From Trichuris trichiura (taxonomy: Eukaryota > Nematoda > Enoplea > Trichinellida > Trichuridae), in NCBI GenBank assembly GCA_037903355.1, contig JBAJFE010000026.1, positions 3,162,001 through 3,226,000 on the forward strand: a stretch of 64,000 bases of DNA, in the 5' to 3' direction. Positions within the stretch are counted from its first letter, which is position 1. Each line of letters begins with the position of its first letter. Shown piece by piece: positions 45,401 through 55,811 of this stretch. The notes under the pieces were generated by a model. That model was not told the DNA's origin and searched no databases. It saw only the letters and a program-made list of their open reading frames with translations. The position numbers and the translations under genes were made by a program.

Positions 45401-48400
45401 ATTTCGATTCAGTTGTAGTTTTTGAAGTGAAGTAATAACTCAAAATTGTAAAGTTGGGAATGCGGTAAAGAATAAAACTTGAAGTACTGAGAAACAAAAA
45501 TGAATGATAATAAAAAGTTTCGAATATCATAACTTCGTTGCCTAAACAATTTACATGCAAGTATTTAGATAATCAAACTTTTATATATCTGATCCGCCTA
45601 CTTGGATTAATGGAACTGACTCTCTGAACATGTGCAATTCATTTAAAAACCAGCTGATAATTTTTTGAGCAGACCAATCAGTAATTACAGCGAAGTAAAG
45701 AGAGGAACACGCATCATCCCAGACAATGAACAATGAGAAAGCGGCGTGCTTTACGCGTGCGGGGGAAACTGAATGATGATGCGATTCTTTCAGAAAAGCT
45801 ACTGCATAGTTGTCAAAAACATCAGGAAGAATACAAAAGAGGAAAAAATAAAATCAACTAACTGTGCACGAAGTGAGGCTTAATTGAAAACTTAGGAAGT
45901 GCCTACAGAGCATTTCAAGACACTGAGTTCTTGATAGTGTGTAGGATGTCCTCCCATTTTTGAGTTGATTTTTAAATTATCTAATGGCTTCTTCACATCA
46001 GTTACTTTCTTTAAGTTCCTAATCTTGCGGCATAAATAAAAGTGAACATTTAGCGCACAAAGATTTGTGCCGGCAGATGGCAGCTGCCGTTAAGTGTTCG
46101 TCGGTCTTTTCTAATTCAGTTTTTATCAACGGTGACTTCTATTCCCTACAATTTAAATAGTAGACAATAAATACGAGCCCCACTACGAAGTGTGATTTGA
46201 TTAATCAACCAGTAGTGCTTCGAAGATGGTCCACAGAGATTTAAGAAACAATAAACGTGCAATACAAAAAAATTATGGTTCAAATGAACCCATTATTTAA
46301 AAGCTACAAATGCAAAGCTGCTAGAATGCCACCCTTTACAATACGTTTTTGATTCATCCGAGGTCTTGTCTCTAACCTATGTAGTCCTCCTCGAACAGAC
46401 GGCGTCCTCGCCGTTCACCGAAAATGAACTTTGTTCTGGACCAAAAGTATTTCTATATGGCCGTAACTAATGTCCAACTGCTGCGGTCTTTCACTGGGAC
46501 GAGGAAACATTGACGGGACCCGCGGAATACACCGCCAAAGATTTACTGCAGCCGGTACGTGTGGCTACTGTTCGACGACGTCTTGAAAAAGAGACTGATC
46601 ACCCTCCACGGTTTGAAGAAGTCTTTGTTACCATTGGACTGTTTTGGAAGACAGGATGTTTTGTAGCAGATTTCAGTAGTTTCATAATCATTTGGTTTTT
46701 GGTTCACGGCTTTTGTCCATTTTTGCGTGTCTGCAAGTAAACTTCAAAATGCCCTAGCAGCGAATAGATGAGCAGATTGTTAGGGAAAGTGCAGAACAAT
46801 GTAATCGTACGTTTAGGAACTGCTCTTGTTTCACCCGCAAGGGAGCTGAAGGCTCTCCCTTGCATCGCTGACGACGGAAGAAAAGCAATTCCGAAAAGTA
46901 TTGTATCCATTGTTCTGTATTCCTCTTTAACAATCTGCTTATCCATTCGCTAGTAGGGCATTTTGAAGTTTACTTACTGACAAACTAAACAAGTCGTGAA
47001 CTGAAGATGAATCAGTTATGAAACTATTGGATTGTTGAACAATGTTTGCGTTGCAGCTGCTGTCATGCTCATGTTCCATTCCATAACGGCATTTTATCCT
47101 ATGCCTGAAATCCACTCGCTAACGGTCAACGGGACGGAACGACTGGCTACGGCTATACTTTACTCCTTCATGCAGAATCACACTGGCGTATGGCTCCAGC
47201 AATAAGTGAACTGAACTGCCCCGCTCGACTAATTCTGTCCATCACTGTTAACAGCGACACATTCTTCTGTGGCTGTACCTGTCCTCGTTATCCTTACTAC
47301 GTACAGATACCTCCATCTGTCATGGTTCCCTACGGCTTAAGAACTTGGGACACCTATTGCTCTCCATACTTCTGACTCGCATGACGTCGGTGCAAAAGGA
47401 GCACCTCTTATGATGCAGGATTCCTAAAGGCAGAGGAAGGCTGGTTGATGCATTCTTTTTATCTTTCATTCGCAGGAAAATTTCGCGTGATTTCGTAGCA
47501 CGCAGCGGAACTGACTCGATTCAGCTGACTCATCAAGCTGGAAGATAGTATTGTTTTTGTAACGGTAAAACTAATTGTGCTGACCTGACTGGGGAACAGA
47601 AACTGTATGGTGCCATTCGTTGTACCGTTTCGTTTGATTCATTTGTGCGCGCCAATATTCCTATAAATTTCTTTTCGATCAGTGGACCATATCGTCAATA
47701 CTCCCCTTTCAATCGCAAAAACGGTAGGGTGGTCTGGTAGACGGAGCCAAAGCGGTCCCACTTAATTTTTATGCTTTTTGGAGGGTTCGTGCAATCGAAT
47801 TCCTAGTATACCCACAAAAAGCGTGCTCATAACTTTCGAGCCATCCATTAGGAAAATCACAATTTTTACACTGACACTGAACGATATTTGAAAATCTCCC
47901 CTACCGAAATATTGCTTAATGCCAGTGTACTAATTTTTGTTTTGTTAATGGCGAAGCACGGACTGTTTCAAAAGCTACGACTGTCATTTGTAACCGCAAA
48001 TAAAACTACTACTTCTAATCTGGCGAAAACTCTTGTAGGAGGAAATTAAACTATTTAGACTAGTTTTAAAAAACTGCTCATTCTAAATCGATTCTATTCG
48101 GTTGCAAACAGTCGATTGGTTCTTACCATGCACTTCTGCATGTTTGCCGGTCGTAACTGAATGTTGATTAAGCATGATCTGCAAATCTGCCTTCAGTTTT
48201 CCTGGGCGCTCTGACTCCAGTTTGCTGTAAAAAGGTTGAAGTGTTATTGCTCCGAAAGCTCTTGTACCACTTCTCGCAGGTGCTTGCGGACGCTACTCTT
48301 TCTCACTATTCTACTCTCCCATCACCAAGTGTAGTACAAAATTCTTTGGCTTCTGTTCCCGCTTTTCCTTGGTCAAAGGAAAACGATTTGCCGCACCGAG

Positions 48401-49598
48401 AACCGATTGGGGTGCATTAGAAAATTATGGAAGAGTATCAACTGAATGAATGAAACTGAGTAAACTTTCTATTCAAATTCTCGGTAAAACTTAGACTGTC
48501 CTGCCGATAGTTTAGCGCTTGTACAGTACTCGAGGCTTTTGAAACGAGAGTTTGATCTGACAAACTTATGGATAAACCTAATAGTTTAGGGCGTAGTTTG
48601 AATTATTGAAAATATAAATTGCGCATGCGCTGAGGAACCAAGAAGTTTTCGCCTAAGCACGGAAGAAAAGTTCCATTTGTTTGTTTCACGCATCTCATGA
48701 GCTTAAACCCATAACCCATTTCAACCCATGCTCCTAATTTATGTTATTATATTGGTCCCTAACTAGACTGAGATTTAAAAAATAGGAAGCAGGCAACTAG
48801 CTATTGTTAGATCTTGCGGTAAAATGCGCTTATGGGCAAATCAACAGGGTTCGCGGTTCCGGTCGTGATAGATGGGCAGTTCTCTTGTACAGATGAAATA
48901 CAATGAAATGAGAGCTACATACAATGAGCTTACCAGATGAGTCAGCTTGTGTCAAGATGTTGAAGTTACGAAAATTGGATAGAGAGCAGCCTGAAACACG
49001 CTTATACTTAGCATGTTCAGCCATGTTTATTTTGTCGTAATCTTGAGACGCCATGAGAACCAAATGGCACCAGAGCTTTTTTGTCCTATTAGTTTAGCTG
49101 TTGTAGGTATAAAACTTTTAAAGACAAAAAAGCTACGCGTCATGTTCTAAACTTCTGCCTGTTCAATTCCAATCTTGAAAAGAAACTGTCACGTTTAACC
49201 TGACTGCAGTACATTTTTTGCAGTGCACATTGGAGATAACTGATTTTGAGCCTGACGTCATCCAAGAATTGGTGCGTTTCATATATAGTGGACATTGCAA
49301 TCGGATAGATGAATTAGGTGCTGATCTGTTGACTGCGGCAGACAAGTACAACTTGGAAGACCTAAAATTTCATTGCGAGAAAGCTCTTGTCCGGGCGATA
49401 AATGTGCGAAACGTTTGCGAGTTGCTGGTGCTAGCTGATTCCCATATGGCCGGTTCTCTTTATCGTGGTTGTATGGATTACATGAGGAAGAATGTTAATG
49501 ACGTGACAGACACCGCTGGCTGGGAAACAATAATACGTGATTATCCAGAATTGGTTACTGAACTAGTCCGGCAATTCGACATTCATCGGGCGCTTTGA
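39421..49598 (+). CDS. SPOP: SPOP-like MATH-BTB adaptor of Cullin-3 ubiquitin ligase
   Basis: SPOP-type proteins bind substrates with MATH and Cullin-3 with BTB, directing ubiquitination. Four exons (39421-39473, 39518-40004, 40069-40248, 49224-49598) join in phase to give 364 residues, close to the 374 of vertebrate SPOP. Introns are 44, 64 and 8,975 bp. Residues 1-44 lead into a SYTEIRVKRVKHQWTVKNFS start. MATH spans about 45-172 (YPKGNGDSNKDYVFLCLNR), BTB about 190-300 (GITIPAHRCILAARSNVF, then VIQELVRFIYSGH), and BACK about 300-360 (GWETIIRDYPELV). The KDY tyrosine and KANF phenylalanine of the substrate cleft are kept, but the WGF-type cleft motif is not. The C-terminal basic tail of SPOP is absent (ends HRAL). 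The start ATG is supported by in-phase splicing. A BATH-family paralogue is the alternative. Confidence 0.88.
42264..42304 (+). ncRNA. hammerhead-ribozyme-like motif in the SPOP-like intron
   Basis: CACG (42264-42267), CTGAAGA (42268-42274), helix II CGGGT...ACCCG, AAAGTTT, CGTG (42301-42304). Helix I is a 4-bp CACG/CGTG, unlike the other copies, so the pairing has been kept while the sequence changed. The cleavage triplet would be TTT rather than CTC, which still fits the NUH rule. It is sense to the host gene. Confidence 0.6.
43780..44440. repeat. eroded tandem repeats
   Basis: Irregular recurrence of TTTTGACC/TTTTAACC, TTTCGG, GAATTTCG and CAGAATT-like words, with spacings of roughly 30-60 bp. 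ORFs on the minus strand here are rich in S, R, K and N and look like translated repeat. A related texture occurs at 62880-63140. Confidence 0.4.
46736..46974. mobile_element. foldback element with 67-bp arms
   Basis: Left arm 46736-46802 (AGTAAACTTCAAAATGCCCT, then GCGAATAGATGAGCAGATTG) and right arm 46908-46974 are inverse copies, flanking 105 bp. The arms are R2-type sequence. The centre includes CGCTGACGACGG at about 46866, perhaps a truncated hammerhead core. Arms differ by several substitutions. Confidence 0.65.
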
Positions 49599-49723
49599 TT
49601 TGAAAATTCAGAGTTAGCATTACTATTAGCTGTTCTTTACTTTTTTTAAAAATATAATAACGAGGCTACAAAATGTTTTCGGAATTTATTCGTCTGTTTT
49701 AGCGACTGAGTATCTTTTGGTCG

Positions 49724-49729
49724 AATAAA
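49724..49729 (+). promoter_or_regulatory. AATAAA polyadenylation signal candidate
   Basis: AATAAA lies 126 bp downstream of the SPOP-like stop codon in AT-rich sequence, a plausible 3' UTR end. Confidence 0.5.
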
Positions 49730-51434
49730 GCAATGTAATTATAGGCGAATTTAACTGACCTTGGCTCAACGGTATGCGCTCTGTCATAACATACTTGTTC
49801 GTATATTCGCAGTAGTATTGAGTTTTTATAATTTGTTTTGCGTCTATAAACGCTTCTGTGCTACACTCAAGCATTGGAGGTAGTCTCAGTCAGTTAGAAG
49901 TAAGCTTATACCCAAGAATATTTCTAAACTAAAGCGTTTGCGTCAGGAAAAGCTTATTAAGTGTAGGTTTCTTGGGTTGAGTTGTCTCTTATTTTGAGAA
50001 ACCATTTCACAGTACCTCGCTAGAAGCGAAAGTATATTACCACTTAAGTTTTATTTCTGTATAATAGCATTAATATTAATACGTTAACTAGCGCGGTAGT
50101 TGAACATAAATAGAAGCTATATAATCAAAAAGCCCCCAGGAAAAAATTCCAGTTACCGGAACTATGTGGAGTCACTCGTTATTCAGCGGTAGGGATTGCT
50201 GTTGAAAGGAGCGAATACGTAAGGTTTCATCATATATCAAACTTGTTTCCAGATAAGCAGACCCGTTTTCCTCCATTTAGAAAGCTATGAAGCTTTCAAA
50301 ATTTTAAGCCATTTCATGTGAGTTTCGTGGTTTTATAAATGAAATAATCATCTCTATTTAATGGGAAAACTGCAGTGTTACACAGCAAAACTCAAAAGTA
50401 CACTGACAAAAATCTGGGAGCGGTTAAACTATCGCTGTCATAACAAAAGCCACAGCGGTGACTACTGAACTGCAAACCCATCTAACGTCTGTTTTTTTAA
50501 TCTTCCAGTTGCGAATACTAAAATTGGTGGATTTCGCCTTATCACGGAGTACCATACGAGACCACAGACATTCCTTAACCGTAGTCGCGGCTTAACAGCA
50601 GCACATTCATTGCTTTCTGTCACATAAACTAGACACTCATTTTCTCAGCATTTGGGAAACACATCCTTTAAGAGTTTCTTACATTCAAAAAATAACTCTG
50701 CTATAGAAATAAGAATGCCTACTACCTCCAATTTCACTCACGTTCATTCGATCCCGTTCATATCAGAAGCCTGCGCATCCAGACCTAGATAACATCGTCG
50801 TCAATCTCATCTCTCTTCCGTTACGTGATCAGGAAAACTTCGACCATTTCCACCTTAGTTCTGAAACTTCCAATGGCATTCAGACGAAGGTTCTTACTAA
50901 AGCGCAAAATTTCGTTCCTCCACTTAAAAAATGTTCTGTTCCTTCGCGTCATTGCTTTAGCGGGACGCTCGAAGGCTGCTGAGATAGGAGGAGAGTGCAC
51001 GAGTGCTCTTAAACGCATCATGTGCCAAATGTAGCGCCAGCTGCCATTACGAAATAGCAAGCGCTCAAAGACCTCATATAAAGTTGCATCATAGCATTAC
51101 AAAGGTTGACAAAAGAAACCTGTTTATTATGCTGGGTTAATTAGACTGCATTCACAAAACTTCAACACTAGTTTCGAGCAGCACCTACACCTCTCCTATC
51201 GTTATCATTTCATTCCGCTCAGAAGGTAGGCGATGTAGTATTAGATAAGACGCAGCAATATACGTATTTGAAAGTCCATTGCGATTAGTACGCGAACAGG
51301 CCAAGAGCACGCTATAAGAATTTCCTATCTCAGCGTACGGGTGGGTCGTGAAGTGGTTGCCGTCGAACTGAGTCAGGACGCACCTTCCAGTGCTCGATTT
51401 CATATCCGACGTTGCGGAACTTAGTGTTATAGAA
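49730..51434. other. no gene seen
   Basis: This spacer runs between the SPOP-like gene and the Gypsy fragment. Overlapping ORFs at 50821-51060 on both strands have no recognised domain. I see no repeat with a clear partner here. Confidence 0.35.
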
Positions 51435-51990
51435 TCAAGACTTGGTTTCGTTAAAGACGAAATTCAACTTCCGGGCCGCTTTCAAAAATTTCTCCAGATC
51501 CGTGTCGTGATTCTCTTTAAATAATCCACAAGCAGTTACATCGTCGAGGTAGGCGAACGCTCCTTCTAGCTTCGCGCACCTAATGAAATCATCGATTACA
51601 CGTTGGGAACAGACGACTCCATTCATGACGCCAAACAGTATTCGTTTAAATTGGTGTAAACCACCATCCGCCTCGAATGCCGTGAATGGTTTGTCATCAA
51701 GATTAAATGAGCACGCGGTGACAAACGCTCTTCGGGTCGACGGTGCTAGAAAATTTCTATTTGGCCATATTATGTACGATCGAGTCCATTGCAGCAACAG
51801 GTAGCTGTCAAGGAGAGTAAATCTGTTTATAACAGCAGAACAGTCAATTACAGGTCGCCTCTTCCTGTTGTCACCTTTGGCGACTAACACTTGCGCTCGC
51901 CATGGGGAATTGCTGGATTTGATTATGCCTTCCTTTAACAAATTCTGTACTTCTTTTCGAATGAAGATCGTGTCTTTGAAAGTCGCCGAG
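51435..51990 (-). pseudogene. Gypsy reverse transcriptase, N-terminal fragment
   Basis: This fragment of the RNA-dependent DNA polymerase begins DTIFIRKEVQNLL, then KEGIIKSSNSPWRAQVLVAK, VIDCSAVINRFTLLDSY, a KPFTAFEADGGLHQF block, GVMNGVVCSQRVIDDF, and the catalytic box AYLDDVTACG (YLDD, intact). It stops at about 51435 after a FNETKS motif. The thumb and later domains are missing. The segment between LLDSY and the FTAFEA block is shorter and altered (SYIIWPNRNF), so palm motif A appears damaged. Confidence 0.78.
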
Positions 51991-52139
51991 ATTAAGTGGC
52001 AACAAGATGGCAGTCTGCCGAGAGGTATTTAGAGAGCTTCGGGGGGTCTACGCGCAAGATCATCAAACCACAAATAGTCAAGGGTGCCAATTTTCTGCCA
52101 TAGTTGTTGGGTCATATATTCGTGCAGGCACTGGAAATC

Positions 52140-52748
52140 TTAGTCAAGAATGACGTTGACACACAGTTCAGGTAAAATAACTAGGCGAATTTCCTTGTCG
52201 GAACGGCCGTTCACAACCAGATTAGCGATTATGTGACCGGAGCTGTTTACCGTCAGAGGTGAAGCCACGGTGGTAGGTTCTTGAGAACGGAAGGTTTTCA
52301 GTGAAAGAGTTCTGGTAACCCTGGGATGAACGGAGCTCTCAGAGCTTCCGCTATCGATTAAGCAGTTGACTCCTTTTCCAATCAGCAAGATAGCAATAAC
52401 AGTCGTAGAGAGTGAGCTGGGCAAGTTGTGATTGGTCTTTAGAGGAAATAGCGCTGAGCTTATAGGGCAGCCAGCGGAAGAGATGATAAGACAGGATGTT
52501 GACTTACTGATGGGAATGGCGCTCGAAGGCACGACGGGGGCAGAGCAACACGTTTTGGCGAGGTGACCCTTTTTGCTGCACTTCCGACAGAGAATTTCAT
52601 GTGCTGGGCACTGGAGTCGTGGGTGCTTGGGCAGCCCACAGAAGAAACAGCGTCGGTTGTGGGGCACAGCAGCGCTAAAGAGTTTCTCACATTCAACTGG
52701 ACTCGTCTGCTCAGACCGATCAGCCACTAGCGTGGCAGCAGTTGTCAC
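52140..52748 (-). pseudogene. Gypsy nucleocapsid zinc knuckles and protease
   Basis: A 202-codon frame contains two C-x2-C-x4-H-x4-C knuckles that bind RNA in the capsid, a Ser/Pro-rich linker, and the aspartic protease active site DSGSSES. The flap region (SLKTFRSQEPTTVASPLTVN) follows. The gag upstream is in other frames with interruptions. Annotated as pseudogene because the polyprotein cannot be read through. Confidence 0.78.
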
Positions 52749-53359
52749 CTGGCATGGTGAACAAACATCTTAAGCTTCGCAGCTTTTTTGAGCTGACTGT
52801 AGAATTCTGGGCCAGGTCAAGAACGGACTCGAGATCGCATGTTTTGCTTCCTAGCAGACGCTGACGGATAGTCTGCAATTGCATACTGCACACAAGAGCG
52901 TCACGAACTTGTTCTTCTTGATAGGTAGCCGTTGATACTGGTGTTACGTGGCTCAACTGCCTTAAAATTGCAATTCGTAATTAGCATATTGAGCATTCGC
53001 AGGAACTCATCAATCGATTCACCCACATGCTGTCATCGCGTAGCTAGACAGTGCCGAGCATGGACCTCATTCACTGAGCTTTCAAATACTACGTCTATCA
53101 GCGTCTTCATGTCATCATCTTATGATTTGGCTTCTGCGATGTTTGAAAAAATTTGGGGCGAAACATGGTCCACAAGCAGCGCTTTCGGATTGATGCTGTC
53201 TGGCAGCAGGACCATAAGAAAGTGTTCAAAAGTTGCTCGCCAGTATTTCCACTCCTCAGAGGCAGTGGGAGAGCTCGGGTCTACGTCAAGTCTCTCAGGT
53301 TTCAAGAAACTTGCTATTCAAAAGTTCTTAACTGAGTGAATTGTTGTAAAAACCAAACC

Positions 53360-53376
53360 GGGGGGGGGGGGGGGGG
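53360..53376. repeat. G17 homopolymer
   Basis: Seventeen consecutive G residues are followed by TTAACTAGGGGGGTTAACTTAG. It sits at the upstream edge of the Gypsy fragment. It could form a G-quadruplex on this strand or be an assembly/sequencing artefact. Confidence 0.8.
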
Positions 53377-53807
53377 TTAACTAGGGGGGTTAACTTAGCT
53401 AAGAAAGCCTACTCGAAAATTAAACGGTATAGAGAGATGCAATAGCAGCAAGCACGGCCTACTGAATGAACAGAAGCATGTACAAAGGAGATGCAATTAG
53501 TTGTGGTGCCGGAAGGCAAACATACGTATGACATAGGGCGGTATATATTCATTTTTATATAAAACCCCGCAGGTGCGCCGAGTTATTTATCCCGTTGCCT
53601 GTGCTCTGGTGTACGTGGCTCAACGATTAGACGTACAGTTGCCTGTCGTCGCGATCGAACCGGCGCCCTCCCAAACTCAAAACCTTTTTTCGAGTAAGAT
53701 CTTTAGTTCACTGTCTCCCATTTCAGTTGAAATCTCACGAAGTTTCTAGAAGACAAAGCTTTTTGAACTCTACGAAACCAACCGTAGTTCCGCGGTTTTC
53801 CAAAAGA
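53377..53807. other. no gene; tRNA-like promoter words
   Basis: TGGCTCAACGATTAG (53616-53630) resembles an internal pol III A box and GATCGAACC (53653-53661) a B box, but no acceptor stem could be folded. The TATATAAAA at about 53565 may be a remnant of a Gypsy LTR. Nothing firmer is seen. Confidence 0.25.
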
Positions 53808-55093
53808 TACGAGGGATATTCGGAAAGTCCCTGGAAAGACGGTGCAGTGTCTAACAGAACGCCAACCGATGGGCCAAAGCATGTTTAATCTTATCTCCGT
53901 TATCTTGACTTGTACGGCCAGGTAGCCTTATCCTACGCTGCGCCAGTGTGGTACAAGCTGCTCCTAAAGTAATCGTTTTCTTCGTGATACGGAATATCTT
54001 CGTTTTGAGGTTAGAACTAACATTAAATTTCCATCCAAGCGTGGTTGGCAGCCGAAAAAGATTATTCAATCTTTGCAGCAAGTTTACGGAAGCAGTGTAC
54101 CACCTAAATCGGTTGTCTATGAGTGGATAAGGCGTTTCAAAGAGGGCAGAGAGGCCATCGATGACGACCGGAGAGCGGGAAGACCAGCAACCGCAGCCAG
54201 CGAAAGAACCGTGGCCCTTGTCTGGAACCTAGTGGAACGAAACCGCAGAATTATTATCAGGAGGATTGCTAGAATGGCTGGAAACTTCCTCTATTCAGCT
54301 TTTGGAATTTCCATTCATGAAACCCTTGGTCTGAGGAAGCTTTCAGCTCTGTCGGTCCCGAAAGCGTTGTGCGAAGAACAGCTGATTCGACGCGTTAACC
54401 TTTCCCGGGAGCTTTTAACAAAGATTGAAGCAAATGAGACCAGGTTTTTTGACCGTATCGTCACGGGAGATGAAAAGCGGATCTACCAATATGACTCTGA
54501 GAGTAAGATCCAATCCAAGCAGTGGTTCCCGACGGGGTCAGCAGATCCAGTAAAGTTCAAAGCGGAGCGGTTGGCTAGAAAGGTTATGGCGACCGTATTC
54601 CGGAACTCGGAGAGAGTAACTCTGACTGACTGCCTCGATGAAGAGCAAGCAGTCACGGCAAGTTATTAGAAAATAGTATTGCAAAAATTAAAGACCGCAA
54701 TGGCAAGTTGCACCTAGATGTCCTTTACCATCGCGATAACGTGCCGGCTCATTCGTCAAGGATTGTGAGGACTGTTCTTCCTGAGCTTCGGTGGCAAGTC
54801 ATTGCACATCCGCCTTACAGTAAAGATGTTACCCCGTCAGACGTTTTCCTCTTTCCAAAGTTAAAAGAACATTTAAAAGGCACGCTGTTCGAGTCAATGG
54901 ATGAAGCGAAACCCGCCGTCTCGACTTGGTGCAATACACAACCCCCGGGATTCTACAAGGGAGGCCTGTGGAGGTGGAGGCATCGTCCGCAAAAGGGACT
55001 AGAGGTTAACGGAAGATAAGTTGAGAAAAAGTTTGATATCATTGCAAATAAGTTTTTTTAGTTTTTCTGATAACTTTTCGAACAACCCTCGTA
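53808..55093 (+). mobile_element. full-length mariner element, copy 2
   Basis: The 1,286 bp are bounded by imperfect inverted repeats TACGAGGGATATTCGGAAAG and the inverse of ACTTTTCGAACAACCCTCGTA, with TA at each edge. Length and ends are typical mariner. It is related to 7353-8785 but much better preserved, and its transposase has only a few lesions. Confidence 0.9.
53990..55019 (+). pseudogene. mariner transposase, nearly intact
   Basis: This is a DD34D transposase. The expected start is ACG (ATG in copy 1), so the initiator is lost. The frame then runs EYLRFEVRTNIKFPSKRGWQ, the helix-turn-helix (RPATAASERTVALVW region), the first Asp in IVTGDEKRIYQYD, and a TAG at 54667-54669 where copy 1 has a tyrosine codon. 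After it come the second Asp in YHRDNVPAHSS and the third Asp in YSKDVTPSDVFLFPKLK. All three acidic residues are present, but flanking positions are altered (HDNA is RDNV). About 40 bp between SYY and LDV are also rearranged. Not expected to be active. Confidence 0.85.
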
Positions 55094-55163
55094 CGTCGAC
55101 AACATCTTTACAAAAGTAAAGGCTGCTAAGGAGAGACAAATGCTTGAATATCTCAAAAGTCTC

Positions 55164-55684
55164 TGTAACGAAAATAGCACACCTGGCGAGGAGCGTAGAC
55201 TTGTCCTTGGACAGAGTTCATTCGAACCGTGACAACACATAAAGACCACGTCTCGCCGCTTCGGTCCGCACAAAAAACTCAAGGCGAGACAGGCCGATCT
55301 CTGCGTCCTGCTGGCACGTACAGTCTGGCCAGGTGTGATTTATCGCTTATTTATCCCCTATTATGTCCTTCACCTCCCCATTAATCACCATTAAGTTTAT
55401 TCAACCCTTTGCCCTGTATATAATCTCCCTTTTATTGCCCTCGTATTATCATTCTATTCGTATACTCGGGGGAGACAGTGGGTCCTCGTACGCCCTGGTT
55501 TTCGGTCGACATCGTGGCCCGCGAGACTTGGCCTGACCACCGCTCCCCACTCGTCGTTTATTCGTCTCGTCGTGCCTACACTCAATCGTATCGTTCCTCA
55601 TCGTACATTTTATATTATATTAAATATTATTAGCCAACATAATCAGACATTATAGCGCACCTTATACATCGTTACGCTCGATCA
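55164..55684 (+). repeat. BEL/Pao 5' LTR, 521 bp
   Basis: It begins TGTAACGAAAATAGCACACC and ends CGTTACGCTCGATCA. It matches the 3' LTR along its whole length, with scattered substitutions and small indels concentrated in the first 100 bp. Confidence 0.92.
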
Positions 55685-55686
55685 TC

Positions 55687-55704
55687 TGGTCCTCTGAGCT
55701 GGAT
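55687..55704 (+). promoter_or_regulatory. primer-binding site, tRNA-Tyr-like
   Basis: TGGTCCTCTGAGCTGGAT starts 2 nt after the 5' LTR. It is complementary to a tRNA 3' end with CCA and matches the usual metazoan tRNA-Tyr end at all but about three positions. This is where minus-strand DNA synthesis would start. Confidence 0.65.
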
Positions 55705-55811
55705 AGTATCAGCCTCAAATAAGGTGATACTGTCCACAAAGGTCTACTACCTTGCGTACTACTGAGATATCATCAAAATAGATTTATACAACTCGCCGTT
55801 CAGGAAAGGGA

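Larger units (their letters stand above)
40249..49223. other. 8,975-bp repeat-filled intron of the SPOP-like gene
   Basis: It begins ACA/GTAAGTATGC and ends TTTTTTGCAG, splitting the BTB domain between EESRT and CTLEITDFEP. It holds degenerate hammerhead-like motifs (about 40651-40690 and 41730-41768), a well-formed one (42264-42304), an R2 block (about 41800-41880), degenerate tandem sequence (43780-44440) and an inverted repeat (46736-46974). No nested gene was recognised; the ORFs at 41238-41594 and 43777-44196 look non-coding. Confidence 0.8.
51435..53339 (-). mobile_element. Ty3/Gypsy-type retrotransposon fragment (gag, protease, RT start)
   Basis: The minus strand reads in order: a gag region (about 53305-52750; LDVDPSSPTASEEWKYWRAT), two CCHC knuckles (CFFCGLPKHPRLQC and CRKCSKKGHLAKTC), a retropepsin motif CLIDSGSSESSV (about 52360), then from about 51941 the N-terminal half of a reverse transcriptase. 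No LTRs, RNase H or integrase were found. Several stops and frame changes break it. It is a truncated relic. Confidence 0.8.

Noticed and set aside
53605..53675. tRNA gene or tRNA-derived SINE
   Set aside because: A-box-like and B-box-like words are present, but no acceptor or anticodon stem can be drawn and the box spacing is short.
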